Assembly (NCBI GenBank): GCA_951812305.1
Contig: CATOSB010000010.1
Span: 1-64,000, forward strand
DNA: 64,000 bases
Direction: 5' to 3'
From: an uncultured Paracoccaceae bacterium
Lineage (GTDB): Bacteria > Pseudomonadota > Alphaproteobacteria > Rhodobacterales > Rhodobacteraceae
Part shown: positions 7,544 through 15,103 of the stretch, one piece after another
Layout of the letters: each line of letters begins with the position of its first letter
Position numbering within the stretch: position 1 is the stretch's first letter
Translations under genes and position numbers: made by a program
Notes under the pieces: model-generated
The model's database searches: none
Seen by the model: only the letters and a program-made list of their open reading frames with translations
What the model was told of the DNA's origin: nothing

Positions 7544-8557
7544 ATAATCGGGATCGATATTGCCAAGAATGTGTTTCAGTTTCATGGAGCTACCGCAGAT
7601 GGGTCTACCGTATTCCGCCGCAAAATCCGGCGCGGGTGTGTTCTGGATTTTCTGTCGGCGCAAACATGTTGCCTTGTTGCGATGGAGGCTTGCGCCAGTT
7701 CCCATCACTGGGGCCGCGAGATCGAACGGCTCGGACATGAGGTTCGATTGATCCCTCCGCAATATGTCAAGCCATTCAGGAAGCGACAGAAGAACGATAT
7801 GGCTGATGCCGAAGCAATTGCGGAGGCCGCAGCGCGCGCCGGGATGAGATTTGTCGCCGTGAAATCGGCGGAACAGCAATCCCGATCCATGCTATTGAAA
7901 ACGCGAGAATTGTTTGTCGGTCAACGCACGCAGGTCATCAATACACTACGCGGTCATCTAGGCGAGTATGGGATTGTGGCAGCTCAGGGCCCGTCCCACA
8001 TCAGAAAACTCGAAGCTATGGTTATCGACGACGAAACCACCGAACTCCCGTTGATAATGCGCAATATGTGCATCCGGCTCTTCGATCACTTGAGCATTCT
8101 GGATTGGCAGATTGATGACCTGACATCCCGGATCGAAGCCGCGGCCCGAATGGATGAGAATGCGCAGCGGTTGATGACCATACCTGGAATCGGGCCCATG
8201 TGCGCCATGGCAATATCATCTCTCGCACCCCCACGTGAGAGTTTTCGCAAGGGGCGGGATTTTGCCGCCTGGGCAGGCCTGACGCCAAAACAGAATTCAA
8301 CAGGCGGGAAAACCCGGCTGGGGCGAACGTCGAAGATGGGCCAGAAAGATATCAGAAGATTACTCATCCCTGGAGCAATGTCCGTCATCCAATCCAATGA
8401 ACGAAAAGGTGGCGCGCCCAATGGCTCCTGGCTTGATCGGATGTTGAAGTGCAAACCCAAACTGCTCGTCGCAGTCGCACTGGCAAACAAGATGGCCCGG
8501 ATGGCTTGGGCTGTGATGAAAAACGAGGATGTATATCGAGTTCAGTTGGCGGCCTGA
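7544..8557 (+). CDS. IS110-family transposase (start codon unclear)
   Basis: DEDD recombinase typical of IS110/IS1111. The first catalytic Asp lies in GIDIAKNVFQFHG at 7550-7588, upstream of the first canonical start (GTG 7571). An in-frame stop at 7535-7537 leaves only ATA/ATC or similar as starts, so the true start is damaged or non-canonical. Further motifs are AMEACASSHHWGRE, NDMADAEAIAEAA, and the Transposase_20 region with IPGIGPMCAMAISS and GGKTRLGRTSKMGQKDIR. About 338 residues, full length otherwise. The ~155 bp after the stop is probably the 3' non-coding part of the element. Confidence 0.85.
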   Translation: MIGIDIAKNVFQFHGATADGSTVFRRKIRRGCVLDFLSAQTCCLVAMEACASSHHWGREIERLGHEVRLIPPQYVKPFRKRQKNDMADAEAIAEAAARAGMRFVAVKSAEQQSRSMLLKTRELFVGQRTQVINTLRGHLGEYGIVAAQGPSHIRKLEAMVIDDETTELPLIMRNMCIRLFDHLSILDWQIDDLTSRIEAAARMDENAQRLMTIPGIGPMCAMAISSLAPPRESFRKGRDFAAWAGLTPKQNSTGGKTRLGRTSKMGQKDIRRLLIPGAMSVIQSNERKGGAPNGSWLDRMLKCKPKLLVAVALANKMARMAWAVMKNEDVYRVQLAA

Positions 8558-8712
8558 GGAAAGCCAGCTGTCAGCCGGAATGCGGTAGATCTTAGCGGAG
8601 GATTATGGGCGAACAGTCGAGAATGACGGGGCAGGGGATTCGGAATCCGCCTCTGAGGACTTCAAAACATTTTCCATACTGACGGTTATCACTCACACGC
8701 AAAGGTCTAAAA

Positions 8713-9564
8713 ATGTCTGCCCAAAGCCGCCTCTCTCATAGAAGCACTGGTCAATTTAATCCTCAAGAGTGGGTAGCCGAAGGTGACGGCCTCTTAGCAT
8801 CGTCTCGGAAGGTACGAGATACATGGGAAGATCATCGGGCGGCATTTTCACAAACCGCCAAAATCCATCAGCAAAATGGTGGGCAAAGCCCGACAGCCGA
8901 TGATTGGACGCTCCTGACAGGTCTGCCTCGGGCATCAATGCTGCTTCTAGGCTATGCAGTCGAAATGTACCTGAAAGCTGGGGTCGCGAAAGCGTATCGA
9001 GGATGCGCAAACAAGATGTTTGAACGTGATGTGAAACGTTGCTTCGGACACAAACTGGATTATATGGCACATGAACTGGCATTTCCTCGTGACCAAAACG
9101 ACCACCAACAGTTTAAAAAACTCACGAGCATGGTGCTTGTCGATGCTCGGTATCCAGTTTTGGTCCCCGAAGGTGGGACATATGCCGAAGCGGTAAATCA
9201 GCAGACTTCGCGAATTTGGTCTGAGAATGAATATGTTGAGTTATGCGCGATAGGACAAAGGGTTCGCGATCATGTGTCCAGAATAGATACTGATTCAAAA
9301 AATCCCGCATCATTTCAAAGTTTCAACATTGATGATGATGGATACTTGGCATTTAGGGTCGGTGGGAATCTACCGCCAAGAATCACATATCGCCTAAGTA
9401 CAAAAATGCGTGAGGAAGGCGTTAACGCTGCATCAGATGTGAAGTTAATTCTAGATGAATGCGGTCACCATCAACTTTTACGATGCTGGGATCAGGCTTG
9501 GATTTATGAAGATGGCCTTAAATGCACGAAGAGGGTCAAAAGGCCGAGCGCATCGACCGGCTAG
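8713..9564 (+). CDS. Hypothetical protein (faint HEPN-like features)
   Basis: 283 residues. A helical segment LLLGYAVEMYLKAGVAKA followed by KRCFGHKLDYM resembles the GY-x-x-E-x-x-LKA and GHxL patterns of HEPN-related proteins, but the call is weak. It begins 155 bp after the IS110 transposase. Its last ~10 residues and stop are encoded inside the left arm of the inverted repeat (from 9534), so the original C-terminus may have been replaced by repeat sequence. Confidence 0.5.
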   Translation: MSAQSRLSHRSTGQFNPQEWVAEGDGLLASSRKVRDTWEDHRAAFSQTAKIHQQNGGQSPTADDWTLLTGLPRASMLLLGYAVEMYLKAGVAKAYRGCANKMFERDVKRCFGHKLDYMAHELAFPRDQNDHQQFKKLTSMVLVDARYPVLVPEGGTYAEAVNQQTSRIWSENEYVELCAIGQRVRDHVSRIDTDSKNPASFQSFNIDDDGYLAFRVGGNLPPRITYRLSTKMREEGVNAASDVKLILDECGHHQLLRCWDQAWIYEDGLKCTKRVKRPSASTG

Positions 9565-9615
9565 ACCCGCCTCCCCCGAATTCGGGGATTTTTTTCCCGT
9601 GAAACCTGAAAATTC
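9534..9615 (+). repeat. Left arm of ~80 bp inverted repeat
   Basis: The segment from GGTCAAAAGGCCGAGCGC through the terminator hairpin to TGAAAATTC recurs in reverse at 10637-10717 with a few substitutions in the middle. It covers the end of the 283-residue gene, a terminator-like hairpin and the start of the phage-type HTH gene. Each arm leads into a copy of that HTH gene, so the repeat reflects two opposed copies of one gene neighbourhood. Confidence 0.8.
9574..9596 (+). terminator. Rho-independent terminator-like hairpin
   Basis: A 14 bp palindrome ccccgaattcgggg (9574-9587) is followed by a run of T. It sits 10 bp after the stop of the 283-residue gene and just before the GTG of the HTH gene. 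Confidence 0.65.
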
Positions 9616-9931
9616 CACCGCAGATCCGAAAACAGACCTCTTTGGAAATCCCTTGCTGCCGATGAAAAACCCGCGCGGTCGGAAGGCATACGCAAAAAGC
9701 AAGGCAAATCAGAAGCTTGTCGTGGACCTGCGCGCCGGGGGCATGACACATGGCGAAATCGCCATCGTTCCGGGATGCGATGAAAAGACCTTGCGGAAGT
9801 ATTATTCCCGCGAACCGCGTGAGGGTGCTATTTTGGTTCAGGCCGAAGCCACCTGCGTCATAATGCGCAAGATGTGCACCGCCCTATACACCGGCAACAT
9901 GGATAACCGCAGATTTGGCACTCGGCGGTAA
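9599..9931 (+). CDS. Phage-type HTH protein (terminase-adjacent type)
   Basis: 110 residues from GTG 9599. It reads DLFGNPLLPMKNPRGRKAY, then VVDLRAGGMTHGEIAIVPGC and DEKTLRKYYSREPREGA. This layout (DLFG leader, RGR linker, HTH, LRKYY/LRKHY) is that of small HTH proteins found next to terminase genes of prophages and gene transfer agents. After about residue 100 it runs into the Rpn-fragment sequence, so the C-terminus is probably altered. A decayed sister copy lies in reverse at 10330-10650. No terminase gene is nearby. Confidence 0.55.
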   Translation: MKPENSTADPKTDLFGNPLLPMKNPRGRKAYAKSKANQKLVVDLRAGGMTHGEIAIVPGCDEKTLRKYYSREPREGAILVQAEATCVIMRKMCTALYTGNMDNRRFGTRR

Positions 9932-9944
9932 TCGACCCCGGCCC

Positions 9945-10085
9945 TGGCACGCTGTCGAGCGCCCGCCCGGGATCGGACAGCAGCGCGCGGAACAGGGTGT
10001 CGTGCGGATTGTGCAACTCGGCCATCGGGTCCCCGTGCAAAGTGGTGTCACCCGTGCTGCTATGACAGGGCGGTCCAACAGGCAA
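9945..10085 (-). pseudogene. N-terminal fragment of an Rpn-type nuclease gene
   Basis: Reads MAELHNPHDTLFRALLSDPG, nearly the same as the start of the intact gene at 31249. The similarity extends upstream to about 10092 (compare 31189-31316) and stops abruptly after DPGRA. The remaining ~280 residues are missing. Confidence 0.75.
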
Positions 10086-10092
10086 GCCCGAG

Positions 10093-10329
10093 ACGGCAGG
10101 AAACTCCGTATAGCCCCGGTGTTGTCATAGGCAATTCAGTGAATCTCCTTCGCCATGATGAACCACACTTCATCGGAACCGGGAATCCCTTCGATTCAAC
10201 AGGTCCTGAACCCGGGTTGACCACAAGGCTCTCCGCACGCCTTTTCACAGTCTTTATAAAGCCCGGGGTTTCTCAATCTTTGGGAATAATAATTTCCATC
10301 CTTTTTTGCGGGCATCATATTTTCTCCCT
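10093..10329. other. Region without a recognised gene
   Basis: No coding region is supported. It joins the upstream flank of the Rpn fragment to the 3' end of the HTH pseudogene. It is visibly more AT-rich in the middle. Confidence 0.3.
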
Positions 10330-10650
10330 TCAAGGGGTAAGCAACAACTCTTGATCGAGGTTACGCTTGACCCGCATGATCTGCCGGGCTGTCATGTGGT
10401 CCCGCGCAAACTCCCGTATTTTGAGCCCGGATCTAAAATGCCGTTTCTACGTTGGGGTCGAGATCGCTTTACCCGTGCGCGGAACGCGAATAACCCCGGC
10501 AATTCAATTGTTCGACCACCCCATGGCCAGCAACATACTGACTTTACGGGCATTTTCCCCGGTCCTCCCGAACGGCGGTCGCCCGCGCGTTCGGGGCTTG
10601 TCAAAAGTGACATTCCCGAAGAGGTCGACCGAGGTCGAATTTTCACGATC
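10330..10650 (-). pseudogene. Decayed second copy of the phage-type HTH gene
   Basis: On the minus strand one frame reads ENSTSVDLFGNVTFDKP, RTRGRPPFGRTGENARKVSM, LLAMGWSNN-stop-IAGVIRVPRTGKAIS, stop, KRHFRSGLKIREFARDHMTA and ends at 10330. Two in-frame stops break it. It keeps the DLFG leader, RGRPP linker, HTH and terminal segment expected of the family and is closer to the family than the intact copy at 9599. Confidence 0.7.
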
Positions 10651-10717
10651 CATGAAAAAAAATCCCCGAATTCGGGGGAGGCGGGTCCAGCTGTTCGGGG
10701 CGCTCGGCCTTTTGACC
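10637..10717 (-). repeat. Right arm of ~80 bp inverted repeat
   Basis: Mirror image of 9534-9615, with the shared terminator hairpin and the GGTCAAAAGGCCGAGCGC border ending at 10717. Confidence 0.8.
10655..10677 (-). terminator. Terminator-like hairpin, mirror copy
   Basis: The palindrome ccccgaattcgggg at 10664-10677 is followed, on the minus strand, by an eight-base T run (A run at 10655-10662). It precedes the decayed HTH gene just as the left copy precedes its partner. Confidence 0.6.
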
Positions 10718-10782
10718 GCACCCCCCTGGCAAACAAGAGTACCTTCAGGTTGGGACGTAGGGCTGAGCGGAACGATATCCCG

Positions 10783-10968
10783 TCATAGGGTCTGAATTTT
10801 CTTTTCAAAATTCCCATTCGGAAGGATGCTTTCCAAGCGGTCGCAAGCCGCCCTGCGCGCCGCTTTCTCGCCGGATGATATCATACGCACGAGAAAGTTG
10901 ATATGCCGCGACAATATGTGAGACAGTCGCGCGACGTCTGCGGGCAGCTTTTCGACCGCGGCCTGCAT
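10783..10968 (-). CDS. Small fragmentary ORF
   Basis: 61 residues with an amphipathic, basic C-terminal half (LSHILSRHINFLVRM, KAARRAACDRLESI). It begins 3 bp from the edge of the TIR element at 10971, so it is likely the 3' remnant of a longer gene whose 5' end was displaced. Family not recognised. Confidence 0.35.
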   Translation of the reverse strand: MQAAVEKLPADVARLSHILSRHINFLVRMISSGEKAARRAACDRLESILPNGNFEKKIQTL

Positions 10969-10970
10969 GT

Positions 10971-11203
10971 GGCTTTGTCAAGTTGTGGGAGGGCATTGTC
11001 CAGGGTATTCGACTGAACAACTCAAGCGGTCAACTCGACTCGTAAAAACCCTAACGAGGTGCACGTTTCCTCCCGGAATTGCCCTGAATACGCCTTTTGA
11101 TGCCCCGAGTGCAGGATGCACGAACGCCATATGGCTCTTTCGCAGCCTTTTTTCCATTCAATTGATTGCCCTGGACAATGCCCTCCCACGACTTGACAAT
11201 GCC
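10971..11203. repeat. 233 bp MITE-like element with 35 bp terminal inverted repeats
   Basis: The left end GGCTTTGTCAAGTTGTGGGA continues AGGGCATTGTCCAGGG... in the same way as the inverted right end ending at 11203; the two arms differ at two positions over about 35 bp. No gene lies inside. The ends resemble IS1595-type termini (GGC-x-TTGTCAAG), a tentative link. No flanking duplication is obvious. Confidence 0.75.
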
Positions 11204-11273
11204 GGTTTCCCCTCTCGGTGTTTGTTAACTGTTCCATCCCCTCTCCAATTTGAAGCAACCTGATCCGGGAAAC

Positions 11274-11302
11274 TTTTGCGTTTTCCGTATTTTCCGTATA
11301 AT
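11274..11302 (+). promoter_or_regulatory. Promoter of the Phd/ParE operon
   Basis: A good -10 box TATAAT at 11297-11302 lies 16-17 bp after TTTGCG/TTTTGC. The spacer contains the tandem repeat TTTCCGTAT TTTCCGTAT (11282-11299), a plausible operator for autoregulation by the antitoxin. Confidence 0.6.
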
Positions 11303-11331
11303 GTGGACACTACCCTCTAAGCACAAGGCCT

Positions 11332-11610
11332 ATGAACATGAAGACCATGACCGCATCGGTCGCGAGCAAGGGGTTCGGGCGCTACCTGGACGCCGCGCAG
11401 CGCGAGCCCGTAGTCGTCACTAAGAAGAACCGCCCTGTGGCAGTGACCGTGTCCTTTCAGGACTGGGAGGAGCTGACCAAGCTTCGCATCGAGCGTGGCC
11501 TGGCCCAGGGGCTTGAAGACATCGAGAACGGGCGCTTCGAAGAAGTCAGCGATGCCAGCACAGCGGCTCGCATTGGCCGGTTCAAGGATCTTAGCTCCAG
11601 CGCCGCATGA
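11332..11610 (+). CDS. Phd/YefM-family antitoxin
   Basis: 92 residues (88 if the ATG at 11344 is used). The N-terminal DNA-binding part shows TASVASKGFGRYLDAAQREP and VVVTKKNRPVAVTVSFQDWE, the Phd/YefM signature; the acidic C-terminal tail would wrap the toxin. Its stop overlaps the toxin start (ATGA at 11607). Antitoxins of this type repress their own promoter together with the toxin; the tandem TTTCCGTAT is a candidate site. It probably serves plasmid maintenance beside the partition genes. Confidence 0.88.
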   Translation: MNMKTMTASVASKGFGRYLDAAQREPVVVTKKNRPVAVTVSFQDWEELTKLRIERGLAQGLEDIENGRFEEVSDASTAARIGRFKDLSSSAA

Positions 11611-11930
11611 AGGTAGTGATGACGCAGACCGCAAGCGAAAGCTTGTGGCCGATTTTCCTGTACCACTCGGACTACTCGCAGGACTACGCCGAGGCCTTTC
11701 AGTACGAGATTGACCACTTCATCGTGGAGCACCTGAGCAGCAATCCCCAGCTTGGGCACCTCTACCATGAGCCGCGCGGCATCCGGCGTCTGATTTTCCA
11801 GAAGCGCTACAACATCTACTATACGCTCAGGGACGACACCGTCTTTGTCCTCTTCATCTTCGATGGACGAATGGGGATCAATCAGGACATCGAGGAGCAC
11901 GGGCTCGATATCGGTGATATTGCGGATTAA
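11607..11930 (+). CDS. RelE/ParE-superfamily toxin
   Basis: 107 residues. The C-terminal core HEPRGIRRLIFQKRYNIYYT, then LRDDTVFVLFIFDGR, is typical of RelE/ParE toxins (basic residues followed by Tyr and a beta-hairpin). It is translationally coupled to the Phd-type antitoxin. Whether it cuts mRNA or inhibits gyrase cannot be told from sequence alone. The position next to parA favours a role in plasmid stability. Confidence 0.85.
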   Translation: MKVVMTQTASESLWPIFLYHSDYSQDYAEAFQYEIDHFIVEHLSSNPQLGHLYHEPRGIRRLIFQKRYNIYYTLRDDTVFVLFIFDGRMGINQDIEEHGLDIGDIAD

Positions 11931-11934
11931 GCAT

Positions 11935-11964
11935 ACATTATAACAAGCATGCTTTTTATAATGT
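11935..11964. promoter_or_regulatory. Inverted repeat upstream of parA (operator/terminator candidate)
   Basis: ACATTATAA and TTATAATGT bracket the palindromic centre AAGCATGCTT. A closely related inverted repeat occurs after the parB-like gene (12935-12960). Paired sites on both sides of a par operon suggest autoregulation or a centromere-like role. Confidence 0.55.
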
Positions 11965-12028
11965 ATTAAAGTTTGCTTTCCTGCAATTTATCCATACAAT
12001 GGCAAAAAATAGATCATAACGAGCAGAC

Positions 12029-12661
12029 ATGACTAAAATTCTAGGACTCATTAGCCAGAAAGGTGGGGTTGGTAAAAGCACCCTCGCCCGCGCTATCGCC
12101 TGTGAGGCTCAGAAAGCTGAGCTAGGCGTTAAAATCGCTGACTTCGACCTCCAGCAAGGAACCTTCACCAAGTGGCACCAAAGACGCCTTCAAGCCGATC
12201 TGAATGAAGTTGGCTCCGTCGAGATGTTTAAATCCGTCAGAGCGGCGCTTGAGGCCGCTGACGGGTTCGACTTGCTCATCATGGACGGTGAAGGCCGCGC
12301 GTCCGAAAAGACGCTTGAAATAACTAAGGTGGCCGATCTGGTGATCATCCCTTGCGGAGTTAGTAACGACGACACTGAACCGACCTGCGACCTCGCCAAG
12401 GCGCTTGTTGATAAAGGCATCCCGCGCAAGAAAATCGTGGTGACATTGTCCCGTGTTGGTTCTGATGCCTCTGCAAACAGAGCCAGGGAAGACATCGAAG
12501 CCCGTGGATTCATGGTGGTTGATGGATATATCCCGGAAAAAACCAGCTACTCCGACGCGCAATATGTCGGGAAGTCGATCCTGGAGACACGCCATCAAAG
12601 TGTAAACGACAAAAGCCAGTCGTTCATCGATACGCTCATCGAAATAATTCTTAAGGTTTGA
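12029..12661 (+). CDS. parA: ParA-family partition ATPase (small type)
   Basis: 210 residues. Deviant Walker A QKGGVGKSTLARA (about 9-21), DFDLQQGTF (Walker A'), LLIMDGEGRAS (Walker B) and the C-terminal switch region. No N-terminal HTH is present, so this is the short type Ib class that relies on a small partner for operator binding. The partner at 12666 follows after 4 bp. The inverted repeats at 11935 and 12935 bracket the operon. Function: positions plasmid copies on the nucleoid. Confidence 0.92.
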   Translation: MTKILGLISQKGGVGKSTLARAIACEAQKAELGVKIADFDLQQGTFTKWHQRRLQADLNEVGSVEMFKSVRAALEAADGFDLLIMDGEGRASEKTLEITKVADLVIIPCGVSNDDTEPTCDLAKALVDKGIPRKKIVVTLSRVGSDASANRAREDIEARGFMVVDGYIPEKTSYSDAQYVGKSILETRHQSVNDKSQSFIDTLIEIILKV

Positions 12662-12665
12662 AACC

Positions 12666-12941
12666 ATGAGTAAGCTTGCTGCATTGAAAGGGAAGACCGG
12701 ACCTAGCACAGTCACGAAGATCAACGAAAACTTGACCGCTGGAAACCTGTCAGAAGCGCTTGAAGGGGACAGTGAAGCGCCACGGAAGGCCCGCAAGAAG
12801 ACCAATAGGACCGTGCCGTTTTCAACCCGCGTAAGTCAGCAATTTGACGATGAGTTCCGCCGTATTGCTTTCGAGGGAAAGCATAGGCATGCTGAGCTTA
12901 TGGAGCACATGTTGGAGCTTTATAAAAAGCATGAATTATAA
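12666..12941 (+). CDS. Small ParB/ParG-type DNA-binding partner
   Basis: 91 residues: flexible basic N-terminus with KARKKTNRTVPFSTRVS, then QQFDDEFRRIAFEGKHRH and ELMEHMLELYKK, which fits a ribbon-helix-helix fold. It lies 4 bp after parA. In type Ib par systems such a protein binds the centromere and represses the operon. The family call is by context and fold pattern, not strong sequence identity. Confidence 0.7.
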   Translation: MSKLAALKGKTGPSTVTKINENLTAGNLSEALEGDSEAPRKARKKTNRTVPFSTRVSQQFDDEFRRIAFEGKHRHAELMEHMLELYKKHEL

Positions 12942-12960
12942 AAAGCCTGCTTTTTATAAT
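12935..12960. promoter_or_regulatory. Inverted repeat after the partition operon
   Basis: ATTATAAAAAGC and its perfect mirror GCTTTTTATAAT are separated by 2 bp. It could end transcription of parA-parB or be a centromere/operator site, given its likeness to 11935-11964. Confidence 0.55.
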
Positions 12961-12967
12961 TAGCCCG

Positions 12968-13285
12968 ATGAAACTTGACGAATTTGTCAAACAAACCCTC
13001 TTAGACATCACAAACGGGCGTTGCCGCCGCGCAAAACGAAGCTCTTCTGTTCATCGCTACGGGTCACGTGGAGAACGAGCGGCAAATACTTCTACAGAAC
13101 ATCCACTTCGACGTCTCGGTTGCTGTCACCAAAGAAGCCAATGCGGGCATCCGCGTTTTGACCTCGGAGAAGGGAAAGCTGCACTCGCTTCGGAGCAGGT
13201 CAATAAAATTAGTTTTGATGTGCCCGTATACTTTCAAGCCCCAACGGAGCGGAACCCCAAGCACCACACACAAAAAGACAAATAG
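12968..13285 (+). pseudogene. Hypothetical plasmid protein broken by two compensating frameshifts
   Basis: The first ~17 codons read MKLDEFVKQTLLDITNG; the sequence then continues in the next frame as VAAAQNEALLFIATGHVE, NIHFDVSVAVTKEANAG; and finally returns to the first frame as EQVNKISFDVPVYFQAP. Joined, this is a coherent ~105-residue protein similar to small trypco2-type proteins seen in bacteria. Shifts lie near 13018-13021 and 13190-13200. It is either a decayed gene or affected by sequencing errors. Confidence 0.6.
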
Positions 13286-13302
13286 CATGCTATTTGTCTT
13301 TT
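13273..13302 (-). terminator. 30 bp perfect palindrome at the end of repA
   Basis: AAAAGACAAATAGCA and its exact mirror meet at GCATGC. It overlaps the repA stop by two bases and has T-rich flanks on both strands, so it can end transcription from either side. Confidence 0.75.
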
Positions 13303-14638
13303 ATGCTTTTTCTAATTCTTGACCAATGCGATCTGTCTCAACCTTAAAGGCCTCGAAGTCCTCGACACCCAACTTCTTTGAAATATCGGACATGCGGGGC
13401 AGGGGAGCCTTACGGCTCATCCAGAACTTGATAGCCGGTGACAGCGTCATACGGGATGCCCAACCGCTTCTGCGAAAATCTGTGATCTGAAAGCTTCCAA
13501 AGCTTTCGCTTTCAAGAAACTCACCTTCCACCTGCTTTTGTGTGTCAGGATCTAGCTGGTCAAAGGCCATTTGAATGGCCTCAATACAGGCTGTTGAGTA
13601 AGCGCGATCTACCTCGCGCGCCTTTTTCTCGCGCTCAGTCTTGGCATCCTCCAGCAAACGCATCTGTTGCGCTTGTTTGTCGAGCCCTGCGCGGCGCTCT
13701 GCCTGTCGAGCATCCTCCGATATGTAGTTGTTCTGGACCGCCGCTTTAAGGAACGCTGGCGCAGACTTCACCTTCCCCTTGGACATCTGCTGTTCAACGT
13801 AGTCGAGGTTTTTGGCAAGCTGCTCTTCACCAACTTCCATGATCATCTTTCGAGCAAGGGTCTTGTTGTCGTGGATTTTCAAGAAGCGCTTGAGCACCGG
13901 AGATTTATCAACCTCGCTTGCTTCGCGCATCCCCTCGAAGGACAGCTGCGGATTTGTTCGGATCAGAAAGCGTAACCCGCTGACCGAACGCCCGGTGCGT
14001 TTATATTCCATCTCCAGGATGATGTTCGAAACCTGGTTCACTTCCACAATCGCGGGCTTGATGACGTGCTTATTCAGGTCTTTGAACTGTTTGTAGGACC
14101 CGCTTTCAGCCAGCCCCATGATATCGCGGAAGGTCTCAAGGTCCCACCATCCGGTGCGGCCTCGATTCACAAAGCGATAGCAGTTTTCGTAAAGCACCAA
14201 CGCATGGCTGGTTCTGATCTTCTTGATCACACCCAGGTTGATGCGTGAGTAGATGTCAGGGTGAAAGAGCTGACGCGCCAGTCCCTTGTCATAACGATAC
14301 GTGCAAATCCCGTTTTTGATCTGACCACCGGACAGGAAGGACGCAAAGCCCCAGGTTTCGTCATCGCCATTCTCGCCCAGAACATTCCAGGTGATGCTGG
14401 TCGAGGTTAAACCCGAAAGAGCACGCTTGAGGTTGGCAAGATTCTTACCGTCAACGCCAGAAAGCTCGCAGAGAAGAGGCACCGGGATTTGATGTTCATC
14501 CGCCGTGAGAAGGCTATCATATGCATTGTAGAGCAAGACGTTGTTCATCTTGCGCTGCGCAAGCGTCAGCTTCGCCTTGATATGGATCGCGGCGACGTTC
14601 TTGTTGACGAAGTGCTTCTCTGGTGTGGTGCTCGACAT
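13301..14638 (-). CDS. repA: Rep_3-type plasmid replication initiator
   Basis: 445 residues. The N-terminus (KLTLAQRKMNNVLLYNAYDS) and the paired winged-helix layout, with ALVLYENCYRFVNRGRTG and SGLRFLIRTNP, fit RepA/Rep_3 initiators. A long charged helix (ERRAGLDKQAQQ..., EREKKAREVDRAYS) precedes the C-terminus. It reads away from an iteron array (14698-14982), the standard arrangement in iteron plasmids: RepA monomers open the origin and dimers couple copies to limit copy number. The gene seems intact, so this replicon may be functional unless the IS66 at 15104 removed part of the origin. Confidence 0.88.
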   Translation of the reverse strand: MSSTTPEKHFVNKNVAAIHIKAKLTLAQRKMNNVLLYNAYDSLLTADEHQIPVPLLCELSGVDGKNLANLKRALSGLTSTSITWNVLGENGDDETWGFASFLSGGQIKNGICTYRYDKGLARQLFHPDIYSRINLGVIKKIRTSHALVLYENCYRFVNRGRTGWWDLETFRDIMGLAESGSYKQFKDLNKHVIKPAIVEVNQVSNIILEMEYKRTGRSVSGLRFLIRTNPQLSFEGMREASEVDKSPVLKRFLKIHDNKTLARKMIMEVGEEQLAKNLDYVEQQMSKGKVKSAPAFLKAAVQNNYISEDARQAERRAGLDKQAQQMRLLEDAKTEREKKAREVDRAYSTACIEAIQMAFDQLDPDTQKQVEGEFLESESFGSFQITDFRRSGWASRMTLSPAIKFWMSRKAPLPRMSDISKKLGVEDFEAFKVETDRIGQELEKA

Positions 14639-14697
14639 GGTTGAAAGGATTACCTGTTATTGCACCAATTATATGGATTAAGGTGGAAAAGACAAGT

Positions 14698-14982
14698 CCG
14701 AAACTCTCCACCTTTTCCCGCAATCCTTCCACCTTTAGACCTCTGACAGAGTCAAATTTCCCCTTGTTTTCAGCAGCACAAAGGGGCTTGCGCAATTCTT
14801 CCACCTCAAGCGAGAAAGGTGATTGAGATGTTCATAATAACTTATATTTTTCTGCGTGTTACGCCACACATTAGCTCAGCGAAATTCTTCCACCTTTCCC
14901 CGAAATCCTTCCACCTCAACGCGCAATCCTTCCACTTTACTGCGCAATCCTTCCACCTCAATGCGCAATCCTTCCACCTCAA
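14698..14982. repeat. Iteron array / origin of replication (oriV)
   Basis: Units of the form GCGCAATCCTTCCACCTCAA occur at about 14698, 14718, 14790, 14879, 14900, 14921, 14942 and 14963. The last five are spaced exactly 21 bp apart, two helical turns, as expected for iterons contacted on one face by Rep protein. The AT-rich stretch around 14828-14875 and 15000-15060 would suit strand opening. Copies nearest repA may act in autoregulation. Confidence 0.88.
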
Positions 14983-15103
14983 ACTGCGCAAGCTACTGAT
15001 TTTAAGCCACTTTTCTATACCTAAACATATGAAACTATTAAACGTACTTAAACAACACAGGCAGAGCCCGTGTGTGTGCTTTCTTGAATTTTGAAAAGAA
15101 AAA

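Noticed and set aside
7571..8557. GTG at 7571 as the natural start of the IS110 transposase
   Set aside because: It would exclude the first catalytic Asp in GIDIAK, which lies just upstream in the same frame.
9455..9598. Upstream extension of the phage-type HTH gene
   Set aside because: The segment overlaps the end of the previous gene and the terminator; similarity to the family begins at GTG 9599.
12968..13285. Reading the 105-codon frame as one intact protein
   Set aside because: The middle section makes sense only in another frame; the single-frame translation is Arg-rich nonsense there.
14698..14982. Regular repeats considered as CRISPR
   Set aside because: About 20 bp units with 1 bp gaps directly upstream of a Rep gene are iterons.
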